A stretch of DNA of 64,000 bases from Salminus brasiliensis (Eukaryota; Chordata; Actinopteri; Characiformes; Bryconidae). The stretch lies in contig NC_132899.1 in NCBI RefSeq assembly GCF_030463535.1, positions 12,796,990-12,860,989 on the forward strand, read 5' to 3'. The position numbers and the translations under genes are program-made. This document shows, one piece after another, positions 51,250-61,912 of the stretch; positions within the stretch are counted from its first letter, which is position 1, and each line of letters opens with the position of its first letter. The notes under the pieces were generated by a model. The model saw only the letters and a program-made list of their open reading frames with translations. It was not told where the DNA came from and ran no database searches.

Positions 51250-53094
51250 AGAACCTGTTTCAAAATGAAAGAGATATTCTTCCCAACCAAAGCTGGAAAA
51301 CTTCACTGGTCTCTGGTTGCCCCCTGTGGGGAAAAATAAAACTGCACCTCTCCTCTCCTCACTGCCTTACACAGTCGTGTTGTTTCACTTATCTGAGAAT
51401 TTATGTTGGAATGGATATTATAAGCCTGGGTGAATAAATCAGAAGGTCTCAAATATTAATCCACTAATTCAATTTTTAACCACTCTGCATTTGCTGTAAC
51501 TGTCACTAAATGAGAAATAACAACGGTAATAAATGCTGTTAGTGTTTACAGCATTACAGACTAATATTAGGCTTTGATTCAGCAGGAAATTGATGACTGT
51601 AATGTGCTGCCTCAGAATAAACTGCTGAAATGCACTGCTTTAATTACTGATCTGAAACTGCAGGGCTGTTTTTAGTACCTCCCAACATTTACAGTGGTAA
51701 ATGAGACTATACCTATAAGTAGAAGTCTAAAGCCTGCCATTTCAAAAAATGTTATATATATAAAATATTGGCTCAGAACTGAAGTAAACACCACTAACCA
51801 ACAGCTTGAGTTTAAGTGGGGGTACAATATGATTCTGTTTGCTCGCAAAAGCACAAGTTTAACTAATATTGGAAAATTAAAAATATTATTTGCCATTGTC
51901 TATGATAAGCTGTGAAACACAGCATAAAAACGATAATTATAATTAAAAAATAATTACGAGAATATTTAAGAACTTAAGATTTTGTGAATTCGGTCCCTGG
52001 TTTTTAAGAGCCCCTTTCTCACCAGATGGTTAGAGAAAATATTTTCTCCCAAATAACGAGGCTTTTGGCCATTTTCAGATTAAAGGATGGTGGGATAACA
52101 TCCACTTTTTTGTTAATGCAACAGCATACCAACGCTTATTCTCCTCAGTTGGGAAGAATATTTGGCCAACCTGCTCTTTACTTTTCACTGCAGAATTATT
52201 TGCAGCCTTCTACATCTTTACATCTCTACATTTCAGCTGGCGTGTAATCATTCCTCTCTTACAGCATTTCCCACTGCCACATTGTGGAATGATCTCCAAT
52301 TAGCCCCGGAGTCTATTTTTTTTTTCTTTCTGAAAATCTCATTTCATCCGCAATTAGAGAGCATGTGCCAACCCTTATCTTGCGAAAAGAAGTTTTAAGT
52401 TGAACCAAAGGCACCTTTAATCCACTCCTCTCATTTTTAACCCTTCGTTCCTCCTGACTGGAGTGTAAAATATATTAAAATCAGAGCCCAGAAGCACAGT
52501 TGGATTGTTCAAAATTTATAGATGACATTTTCTTGTACATAATCAGTTATGTTTAAATACCTGGATTCAGTTGAAGGCTATGAAGTGTAGAAACACATAT
52601 GGACTTCATTATACAATATTTACAAGTGTGCAAACACTGATAAAGGAGAACCACATTCATTAGCTACTTAATGCTGCACATACTCTCCTATCAGTGCTTA
52701 AAAACCAAACGGCTGATATTCACTAAATACCTGCAGCATCTTAGATGAATCCTTAGACACATAACTCTGCAACACAGCAAGAATATCTAGAACTCAGAAC
52801 CGAGTATGAACAGTATCTACAATATGACACATAGACTGTACACTTTAATATATTACTTTAGAACATTTCAGAGAAAATTAGATTAGTATTTCAGAAGCTA
52901 GCCATACTTTGTCATGTTTGCATCACCCCATATGACACAGGAGGTCTATGAGGTGTCGCTACGGCCTGAAGGTCTATACAAATTTAAACAGCCATGGACA
53001 TCAGTGTAAAACGTCTGCAGAACAGGATTTTCTTTCCATTGCATTCTTTAACTATTCACACAGAGGTGAAGTGTTATTGCTTTACAAATATATA

Positions 53095-53098
<4 letters not shown>

Positions 53099-53130
<32 letters not shown>
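53099..53130. repeat. (AAT)n microsatellite
   Basis: About 10-11 pure AAT units in the spock2-sar1a gap. Confidence 0.95.
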
Positions 53131-53131
<1 letters not shown>

Positions 53132-53469
53132 GTAGCCAAGTACAAAATAACGACGGTCTAGAGGCTGCAAGTACTCTCATTGTTAATCTCATTATGTCAT
53201 TAACTCATTAATGATTAACATTCATCACCTAGATAAATACTACACACTTTCTCTAATTCAGTCAATTAAAATCAAGTATTACAGTCACACACTACCCCAC
53301 ACATAGCCATATGCAACACACAGCCATATACCTCTGGTCAAATTACATGCTTAAGTAACTTAAGTATAACTTAGTACATTTCATCTGACCAGGTGTACCC
53401 AAACTTTTGCATACGAGTGTTTATCATAGTCTTGGGGCATTCACTCCCGGTCCTAGGGGGCTGCTGTCC

Positions 53470-53830
53470 AGCACAGTCAGATTCATATGGTGATATTTAT
53501 TGTGATAAACTTTGTTATCATGATACACAATGTGCTTTTCTTAGCATATTGAGGATATTGTTAGTGCTTAAAGAACACTGGTCAACTGTGAGTCTCATTA
53601 CAAACAGTGTAATTAGACTGGTTTGATTAGATGAAGTCCAGGAGATGTTAAATATAAACAAATCACTGTATTCACAGGATGGAAGAGTATCTAAATAGTA
53701 GTTTTTAGGAATCTGTTGCTGCTGATGTGTTTTGTTGGTGATTACGTGAAGTGATAAATATGGTGTATCATGAAAATGTCTTTAAATATTGTGATGTATT
53801 TTTACAATATCGCCCAGCTCTACCTACTAG
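53470..53830. mobile_element. hAT-like interspersed repeat
   Basis: GTGATAAACTTTGTTATCAT then GATACACAATGTGC, and at the far end ACAATATCGCCCAGCTCTA, match a dispersed non-autonomous element type in fish. No coding remnant is seen. Confidence 0.45.
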
Positions 53831-54021
53831 CCATTATATAATACTTTTTCTTTTTTAAACAATACTGAAAATCTTGGGTTTCGGGCCAATCCTGTCCCGA
53901 TATTATCTAAACAACTTAAACACTCAGCTACCTCACTGAAAGCCAACACTCAGCCAACAATACATCACACAGCATGAGTGTGTGCTATTTCAGGATGGAT
54001 TTCTTACAAGATCAGATCAGA

Positions 54022-54666
54022 TTTATTCTAACCCCCACCCCCCAGCATCTTCTGGTGATGTTGACCTGATACAGATGCTCATTAATACTGATATGCCATT
54101 TCTACAATTAACAGATGCTTTTATGCAGGGAAATGACCACAGTGTTCTGAATCACAGCCCCTTCACAAATGGGAGTGAACACCCTACTACTGGGAGTGAC
54201 TTGCATTACATTTCTGTTCTCCAAGTTGCCTTCTGAGATTTTTGTTATTACACAATGCTTTTTGGGTACCATCTACATCATCTATGTCATTTTGCCAGTA
54301 TGTACTACTCCAGCAGAAACAGTGCTCCAGTCCTAAACTTAAACTGCTATGACCACACCAAATAAATCTTACATTACAGTAAATTTTGTCACATATGAGC
54401 ACACATACACAGACACACTGCAGAAATAGTGTACATATGTGTGACTTGACATGAATGGCTGACCGGCCCAAATTAGAAAGTTACATACTTTTATATGTTT
54501 TAGGTTTTAGATGACAACATGAAATCACATCTGTTGAGGGTTTTGGACTCAGTGAATGAGTGTCTTTAAGCCAATACCCAGTGCATTTCCTGGGCCCCTT
54601 TATCAAAGTGCTCAGTCTCCACTGCTCATCAGAACTCAGAAGTAGGAATCTTTTTCATGAGAAAAC
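54022..54666 (-). other. sar1a: Probable sar1a 3' UTR with AATAAA candidate
   Basis: Downstream of the stop (which is at 54667-54669), AATAAA on the - strand lies at 54027-54022, giving a 3' UTR of roughly 640 nt. Other signals further on are possible. Confidence 0.4.
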
Positions 54667-54783
54667 TCAGTCAATGTACTGAGAGAGCCAGCGGAAACCT
54701 TCTCCATAGCCCTGTTTCTTCAGGACGCTGCACATAAACACTTCCAACGGACGCACACTCAGCTCCTTCAGTGACATGTTTCC
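54667..54783 (-). CDS. sar1a: sar1a coding exon 6 (C-terminal)
   Basis: It encodes [20 protein letters not shown], then [18 protein letters not shown], and TGA (residues 161-198). It includes the G5 nucleotide-binding motif within CSVLK. The - strand acceptor is GCTTCCAG. Phase 0. Confidence 0.94.
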   Translation of the reverse strand, partial: GNMSLKELSVRPLEVFMCSVLKKQGYGEGFRWLSQYID

Positions 54784-57780
54784 CTGGAAGCAGAACATAT
54801 TTAGAAGATACAGTGTTTACTCACAGCACATAAGGTCATTGGATTAAGGGTGTAATGATTTCAGTACAGTATTGAAAACACTGAAACACAGTCCACCCCA
54901 TCAGTCAATTTGCTACTTTTTTAAAATGAAAACCATGAAATCTAAACTTGTATGTTCTAAGCTCTATTTAGTCGGGATTCCATTTACATGGGGCAGATGT
55001 CGCCTCACGTTGGAACAAAGGTTTTTGGTTGCAGCTACACCCCGTATTTAGTGTCCAATTGCATGCGTCAGAGCTCCTCCAGCAGGTAATAAAAGGGTTT
55101 CGATTTGCGAAGGAAAAACTGCAAAATTAAGACAAACCTGGGTTTATCTTCACATGGTCTGCACCGGAGAAACACCACCAGCTTTTTAAAAAAGCTAACT
55201 TCACCTCATATAAGAGTGAGGTGATAAGAGCAAAATACTAATAAGACTGCATCTCATTAGGGGAGCGTCTTAAATGTACTACGTTTTCTTGGCAATAAGT
55301 CCTCCCCGCCCAAAACGAAGCCATTATCTATGACTTCACTTAACAACAAAAAATGAGCTAAACACAGAATAAGTGAGGTTTTATAAGAAATATTTCACAT
55401 TTTGTGTTGAGTTATGTGTAAAAGCACTTGGTTTTGAGCAGTGTTTTGATTTGCTTGTATTGTTCTAAGCCAAATCAGTGTAATAGACCATATTGGAGCC
55501 CAGTAGAATCAAATCACATTAAACACATAAAATACAGAAAATGAGCCCTGTGTGTATAAGCGAACAACTGCCAGTGACTTGCGTGATTGGTTCATTTTGT
55601 AATAAGCTTGCCTTTGTAGTGCGAGTGCATGTACTGAGAGCATCACGAAAAGTGCTTCTCTTGTGCTGGCCTGTACAGATGAAAAACCTCTCATATGAAT
55701 ACAGCTCCTTATTTGCAGGTGCTCCTGCAAGGTAAATGCCATGTATCCAAATAGTGATGATCTTCCACCCCTTGTGAAGTGAACTCGTGCAGTGTTTGTA
55801 TCCAAGGAAAATAATAAAAAGCATAAAATGAATTAAGCTAGTGGCCATTTTGCATATATAAAAATAAATAAAAGAACACACACACACACACACACACACA
55901 GACACACACAGACACACCATTAGATACAGTGTGTACTGTAGTCTGTGTGTCCTAGACTCTGACCTTCCCCGTGGTCTGTCCATCAAGAGTAAAGACTTCT
56001 CGTAGCCTCCCTTCACTCACTGCCTCTGGGCGATCGATTTTATTCCCCAACACCAAGATCGGCACATTAGATATAGTCTCGTCTGACAGCAGTGCCTGGT
56101 GACACAAGGGAGTACTAATGTTTAAAAGATACAAAAATAAATAAAAACATTGGACAGACATAAATTTGTGAACCTGAAGACTGTAAACTTACATCAAGCT
56201 CAACCTTTGACTCAGTGAGACGCTCATGATCGGCACAATCAACAAGAAATACCACACCATTCACAGCTGGCAGATAATTCTTCCACACTCTCCTGGCTGG
56301 AGGAAGAACAGCACAATAACAAGTGATTGCATGCCTCTGCGAGTGTATCAGAATGGACAGATGTTCAGATACACTTCAGCCCCAAAACCCTGTTTTTTAT
56401 TTAATTAGTTTCATTACAATGTAGATTAAATATGTTAAGAAATGTGTGACCCAATTTGACTTATTTACACAAAAATAAGCATGAATGTTAAGTCTGACCT
56501 TGTACATGACCACCAAGATCAAATGTAGTGAATGTCATTCCAGCAATGGTTAGCTCTTCTGAGGCTGGAAAATAAACAAAGGGATCAATCAAATGCAGAC
56601 TCTTCAGACGGATATAAACATGAATACTATAGACAGCAGCTAATGAACTGGGAATGCTGATGTGTTGTGTTCTTTACTAGGATGTAATGTAGGCACATGC
56701 TGTCCCAGCCGGTCATCCTTCAGCATGTGCAGCAGAGTCGTCTTCCCTGCATTATCCAACCCTAGGAACACCAGCTTCCCCGATTTCTTATACAGACCTA
56801 TCAAGAAAGAGAGTTTCAAGTTGGTGGAAGCCTTTCTGAACTAGGGTTGTCCCGTTACCAGTGACAGTTTACTGGACACTGCGGCCAAGTGCTTAAGCTT
56901 ATGGTCATCTCAAAATGTCACTGCAGTATATGGTAATACAGGGAACACAAGTTACACAAGTAGCATAGATGGTTCTATGTTTATGTACAGGAACCACAAT
57001 CTCATCCTGCATTATTTTAAAACAAAAAAACGATCAAAGTTTAGTTTGCTCACAGAGTAAATCAAATCATTCAATAAATGTTAAAACATCAGTCTGACAA
57101 CTGCAAATCTTAAACTGAGAAGCTGGTTAGCCTTAGCATAGTTAGCAGGATAAGCTCTCTACAGAAAAAATAAAGTCTGGCTGACTAATTATAAATTATT
57201 ATTAATTATAAATGTTTAGACGAGAATTACTCAGATTTTGTCCCTGTAGTGTTGGCTCTATAGCCTACTTGCTAAGCTATTTTGCTAGATTAGCCACAAA
57301 TACACCAAGCATCAGACAGCCCAGTGAGCTACTGACAGGAGTGTTAATGATAAAAACTGTCGGAGAGAGTGAAGTCGAGCGACTGGTGTTGGAGTAACAG
57401 AAAGAAGAAATGAGACCACATATGAGACTGCGAGGTTCTGCCATATTTGGACAAGTACCCAACTACTTAGGCTGAGAGAAGATAGCTAGCAGGTTAAACA
57501 CAAGAGCACAGACCATGTTCCCACTAACCACACATTTAAGAAGATAAAACCTCACATCTGAGAGCACAAAGTCCAGTGAATGGTCTTAGGAGTGTTTTCA
57601 ACTGTTTTCTTAGGCATATTTAATAGACAGGTTCATCTGGGTCTGTTTGCTCTCGCTTTTAATCGAACTCAGCACATCGCTAAACTCACAATTACAGTGA
57701 GTAATAAGTACTACAAACTTACCAAGGAACTGTAGTACACCACTAAAGCCTCGGTAGATCCAGTCAAATATAAAGGACAT
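54667..57780 (-). CDS. sar1a: Small GTPase SAR1 (SAR1A-like), COPII coat initiator, 6 coding exons
   Basis: Join on the - strand: 57780-57723, 56797-56678, 56564-56499, 56296-56193, 56095-55964, 54783-54667. The 597 nt encode 198 residues plus stop, the family length. Motifs: N-terminal membrane-binding [13 protein letters not shown]-loop GLDNAGKT (32-39), switch II DLGGH (75-79), NKID (134-137), C-terminal [12 protein letters not shown] and SQYID. SAR1 loads GTP at ER exit sites, inserts its N-terminal helix into the membrane and recruits SEC23/24. Adjacency to ppa1 supports SAR1A orthology. Some residues (HVQARR, DHERL, DRPEA, RPLEV) are those I recall for human SAR1B, so paralogue naming is less certain than family membership. 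Confidence 0.93.
55876..55917. repeat. sar1a: (AC)n microsatellite
   Basis: An AC run with two G interruptions in the last intron of sar1a. Confidence 0.95.
55964..56095 (-). CDS. sar1a: sar1a coding exon 5
   Basis: It encodes [20 protein letters not shown], then [15 protein letters not shown] and TLDGQTTGK (residues 117-160). NKID gives guanine specificity. The acceptor on the - strand is GTCACCAG and the donor AAG|GTCAGA. Phase 0 at both ends. Confidence 0.94.
56193..56296 (-). CDS. sar1a: sar1a coding exon 4
   Basis: It completes Ala82 and encodes [20 protein letters not shown] then [14 protein letters not shown] (residues 82-116). FLVDCAD is a typical Sar1 strand. The acceptor is CCTCCAG and the donor GAT|GTAAGT. 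Confidence 0.94.
56499..56564 (-). CDS. sar1a: sar1a coding exon 3: switch II
   Basis: It completes Thr60 and encodes [20 protein letters not shown] then Q (residues 60-81), leaving one base. It includes the DLGGH switch II with the catalytic His79. The acceptor is TTTTCCAG and the donor CAAG|GTCAGA. Confidence 0.94.
56678..56797 (-). CDS. sar1a: sar1a coding exon 2: P-loop
   Basis: It completes Gly20 and encodes [20 protein letters not shown], then [12 protein letters not shown] and HVPTLHP (to residue 59, plus one base). It contains the GLDNAGKT phosphate-binding loop. The acceptor is TTGATAG and the donor CCTA|GTAAAG. Confidence 0.94.
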
Positions 57781-57795
57781 TGTGGGTTGTGTCTC
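57723..57795 (-). CDS. sar1a: sar1a exon with start codon (coding part 57780-57723)
   Basis: The - strand acceptor TTCTTGCAG precedes 15 nt of 5' UTR (57795-57781), then ATG at 57780-57778 and [19 protein letters not shown] plus one base. The N-terminal amphipathic segment binds ER membranes. The donor is CTTG|GTAAGT. Confidence 0.93.
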
Positions 57796-59559
57796 CTGCA
57801 AGAAATAAAAGTCATTTGCAAAAAGGAATCCCACAAGAGTAATAAAAGTGATCAGGCAGAAGAGAACTGCTTCAGAAAAACGATTTAATTAACTGCACAC
57901 GGTGTTCAGTATTATGCTCACTTAACCATTTAAAGAAATATTCAATTAAGACAAATCAAATTAATGTGATTCATCACCTCAGTCAAGGCACGTTTGGCAT
58001 CTGAGACGTGTGCTTCTTTAAATTACAACGAAGATGCTCGGCTCATGTTGCTAACCATCACTGGACTTAAACAGTGACAAATCTTATCTTTTGTAAATAC
58101 AGTCCATAATTTTACTTAATTTTCTCCCAAAATCATCTACATTGTAAACAAGTCTGTTTTAATGATTTAGTAAAATGACATAGATCTTCTCTAAACCTTA
58201 ATGCTAAAATATACCTGCATTATATCCTTTTAGTACTGTGTCACTTTCAAGCTGGACCACAATCTGCAAATGATATACACACATACAGTGGTTCAACTAT
58301 GTGGAGGTATACTTATGTTTTTATACACTAAAGTAAGTCATATCGTGTTTAAAACTACATCTCTGTGTGAAACAAAAGAAAATCAATGCGTTTGAGCTGG
58401 TTGAGAGATGTTTTAAACCTGTATTTACAGAGACTAGATTGATGATCAGCATGAGCCTAAGCTTTCCTGTGCTTAAACAAAAGAAGCAAACGTCAGACAC
58501 CAAACATGTCTTGGTTGATCACTGCACATGGGGTCAGTGATTAATTACAATTATTTGATTTTTCACTAAACTATTTCTTTAAGCTTCACCTTTGTGTCAT
58601 GATGCCTTTGGGAAACCCAGCCCTGTTCTGTAAGACCTGTACGGTCATGCCTATTTGTAATATGTGTAGAACATTTGTAGAGTAAAATCAAGCCATTTTA
58701 GACATAAAACACTAAAATCAGAACCGTGATCTTAAAATCTAAAATTGCATTGTACCTGACAACAGGTGTACAGTTGCACCTGCAGACAGCAGTGTTTACA
58801 GCGGCAAATGATAAAGGCTTCAAGGCTCTAATAGGCTCTGTAGCTCTCAGCAGCTTCTCACTAAAGCTGGTGTGTTTGATGACAGGTCACTTAGATTTCA
58901 TCCGAACAGGATCATTAGAATAGCAGCAGCTGTTGTCCGCAGCACTGACCTCTCCCAAGCAAATACGAGAAGACTATATATACTAGCTATACATGCACAC
59001 ACCTGTCAATCTTGAGGCTTTTCCAGGGATTCTCCCATATTTTACCCTCTTACCTTCACTCACGTGAATATTAAATCCTGTAATTATATCCCGTAGATCC
59101 CCCGTAGTTTTAAATGTACAGCTGGCTTTCGTTTACTACACTCTCCTATAGTGGACGTATGTGGAACATTAGCTGTAACGTCTAACAAGAAATCCTTCAA
59201 TTAAACGGTATCTGCCAATAGACTGTCTGTCACGTTTAGCCAGATATCTAATTCTGACTACCAACTTGCAGTCACTTACTTAATAATGTAGTAGTCAGCT
59301 ACTAACCCACTCCTTACACTGATATTTTAAGCAAGTAGTGCTAGTTTCCTCTGGGCGGTTTCAGGATTCACTGTGTGGACGATGGTAGGAGTGGTGGGAC
59401 GGCCCAGGGCGTTTTTCCAACCCCCCACTGCTGAGAGATGTGCACATGCAGTATTTGTCTGGAGAACTGTCACGTTAAATAAACTAAAGTGCCAAACTGT
59501 CGAGACACCCCCTAAGAAAAGCTGTCAGCTAACTTGTCTTAGCCAGCGAGTTTTTCATT

Positions 59560-60110
59560 AGCGACAGTTAGCTAGCTAGCGTCCATTCCCCTACAGCTGC
59601 GAGCTGGCTCAGCGGTTAGACTCTCGGCTCATCCCGGGACTGCAGAACTAACACATTACACCGTTTTGACTAATATAGCTGGCTAGTTCTAGCTAGGTTT
59701 GTACAATGCCCTCCTACACAGGCAGCTATTTTACGGTTTAATCCGAGGCCTCGGCCTCCGTTATCCTGTTAGCTGCCATCAATAGCTGGTTAGCCAGGGA
59801 GGCTAGTTAGCTAGCTAACGTTACTGCTCTCCGGTTCGTTCTCAGAATTCAACACAGCAGTATTTTATGTGCCCTCACCTTTTTATGTGCACAACAACTG
59901 CTTCACCGGGTGTCACGGTGTCCTCGGCTGAGTTGTGGTGGCTGTTAATGTCTTCTGTACTGCAGAAATTACCCGTTAGCTCACTCGCTAACGGCGCCGC
60001 TGAGAGGAGACGGCGTCCGTGGCAACCATAGACAGCGGCGACGATCGATTCCTTGATGAATCGTTCTTTTTGAATGACTCGTTTAAGTGATTCAGACAAA
60101 TCGACACACC
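59560..60110 (-). promoter_or_regulatory. sar1a: sar1a promoter region with CpG enrichment and CTAGC palindromes
   Basis: CpG density rises around 59890-60060. On the intron side, 59560-59825 contains several GCTAGC/AGCTAGCT palindromes. The transcription start probably lies near 60000-60060. The exact position is not readable. Confidence 0.45.
59879..60010 (-). other. sar1a: Likely non-coding first exon of sar1a
   Basis: On the - strand the sequence ends AAAAAG|GTGAGG at 59879, a good donor, inside the CpG-rich promoter block. The start-codon exon has an acceptor 15 nt before its ATG, so an upstream 5' UTR exon is required. The upper boundary is a guess. Confidence 0.55.
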
Positions 60111-60409
60111 ATCACGAAGGTACCGTCATACATTATAAAACTTAAACCATAACTTAAAACCTAAACTATAAAAGTGGGAGTCATAAAGTGTGTGTTCTTT
60201 TTACATTGCAACTAGTAAACAATGGTAAAAACACGCCCTTTTGTTACTACGCTGGTTAGCTACATTGGTATCATTAGGATGATGAATTGTAAACGTGGTG
60301 AAGCAGTCACAGGAAGGGGACATGTCTGCCTCAAAAAATGTTGTTGGGGCAGATAGTAGGGTAGGTCTAATGGTTAGATATTCGCTTTAATTTTAATAGA
60401 TTAAAATGA

Positions 60410-60471
60410 AACGTTCAATCCGACGTACGAGTCATCAAAACGTTCAATCCGACGTACGAGTCATCAAAACG
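60410..60471. repeat. Perfect tandem duplication of a 29-bp CpG-bearing unit
   Basis: The unit begins AACGTTCAATCCGACGTACG and occurs twice without mismatch (60410-60438 and 60439-60467), plus the first four bases of a third copy. It contains AACGTT, GACGT and GTAC motifs. Confidence 0.95.
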
Positions 60472-60927
60472 GACATTTCAAAAGAGTCGGTTCTTCGAAG
60501 TGAGTAGTCCGATCTGCGCTTCTTCTCCTCGGTGAAGTGAAAAGGTGAAGCGCTTCAGCGCCGCGTGCTGTATGATAACAAAACTGGCTTGTCCATCAAA
60601 GCACCTTTTTCTGACTTTTTACGTTGTAAATATGATGTCTGATCCTGTTTCTCTTGTTCCTCATCATCCTAATACCTCTTTACTGTATATGATGGTGATA
60701 ATTATTGTAAAGCAATCAATGTTGAACTTTGCTGCTCATTTTACAGCCTGAAACATATGGCACTGCATCTTTGTGGTGTCTATGATGTTTTTCATTTTGG
60801 ACTATCAGATCTCAGATCTCAAGTTCTACCACCTAAGTAGCTTTCTAATTCACCTCTAACATATGTAGAGTTATATGTGTATTCATTAGGCGCTGAAAGA
60901 CTGTGCATGTCTAGAGTCTCTTTCAGA

Positions 60928-61092
60928 CATATAACTAGTCTAAATAGTCATATAACTAGTCCAAATAGTCATATAACTAGTCCAAATAGTCATATAACTA
61001 GTCTAAATAGTCATATAACTGGTCCAAATAGTCATATAACTAGTCTAAATAGTCATATAACTAGTCCAAATAGTCATATAACTAGTCTAAAT
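60928..61092. repeat. 21-bp tandem repeat, about eight copies
   Basis: The unit is CATATAACTAGTCTAAATAG followed by T, with C/T variation at one site (TCT/TCC) and one ACTGGT variant. Because 21 is a multiple of three it gives a false open frame repeating HITS(L/P)NS. Confidence 0.95.
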
Positions 61093-61594
61093 GTCAGAGA
61101 ACACTATTCATTTATTTATAGTCCAATCAAACAGCCTTTAAGTACAAGTTATTCATGTTTAAGATACATTTGAGGAAATTGATAAAAGATAATCCTCTTG
61201 CACAGAGAATGCAAAAGTCAAAGGAAAATAAAGTAAGGTGTTTTTGTTAGATTCCTCCGCTGTGAGATGACAACTCAACACGGTGGGTCTAAAAAGATGT
61301 GGAACAGATCAAGAAGCTCTTACTGAGAAAAAGAAATCTCTGCAGATTTCTGTAAAACAAATATAAGTTGTGACAGATGTAAAGGATGGCCACTTCATAT
61401 GTGTCAAACATTCTGTATCATTTTCTAATAAATACATTAATAACAATAATTCGTTTTTTTTCTGGCCCTAAAAAATGAATAACTGGAATGTAATAGTTAC
61501 TTTGACTGAGGATTAAATGAACAGAGGGAAGTCTGCAACGTTTGCGCAGTGCTGTTACAGTGATAAAGCCATACACAACTACAGTTTCATACAT

Positions 61595-61883
61595 GGCAGA
61601 AAACTTTATTCACATCTGATACACAAGTCCAAACCTCTTCAGTCCTTGCAGAGCACGGTTATGGTTATTAACTGAACTGAGTAGAGTTCCTGATCATCTT
61701 CTGTCAGACATAAGCCATTTCTTCAGTCAATTAAGCAAATGTATGTGTCCGTAAATGTGGCTGCGTTGTTTCAAATGGGTCGGAAAGCAATAACTACAGC
61801 TTCAGTACATTAAGCATATTGGCAGGATTAGCTAAATGAAGCCTAAATCATTTGTTAATCTGTCACCCACAGCTCCTTGATGG
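61595..61883 (-). other. ppa1: Probable ppa1 3' UTR and polyadenylation site
   Basis: AATAAA on the - strand lies at 61620-61615, about 265 nt downstream of the stop codon, so the transcript probably ends near 61595. Confidence 0.55.
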
Positions 61884-61912
61884 CTACTTGCTGTAGTAGT
61901 ACCATTTATCAG
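61884..61912 (-). CDS. ppa1: ppa1 last coding exon
   Basis: It completes Ala and encodes DKWYYYSK then TAG (61886-61884). The acceptor on the - strand is CTTTTCAG. Recognition rests on DKW plus correct phase. Confidence 0.85.

Larger units (their letters stand above)
60111..61590. other. Gap between the sar1a 5' end and the ppa1 3' end
   Basis: I see no exon. It contains a 29-bp perfect tandem duplication (60410-60471) and an eight-copy 21-bp tandem repeat (60928-61092). The remainder is AT-rich and unremarkable. Confidence 0.6.

Noticed and set aside
59875-60099. 74-residue frame on the - strand at the sar1a promoter
   Set aside because: It lies in the inferred 5' UTR exon and runs through its donor, with no known domain. 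A chance frame in CpG-rich DNA is more likely; a regulatory upstream ORF is possible but not supported.
60877-61173. 98-residue frame with HITS(L/P)NS repeats
   Set aside because: It is created by the 21-bp tandem repeat, whose length is a multiple of three. There is no splice or homology support.
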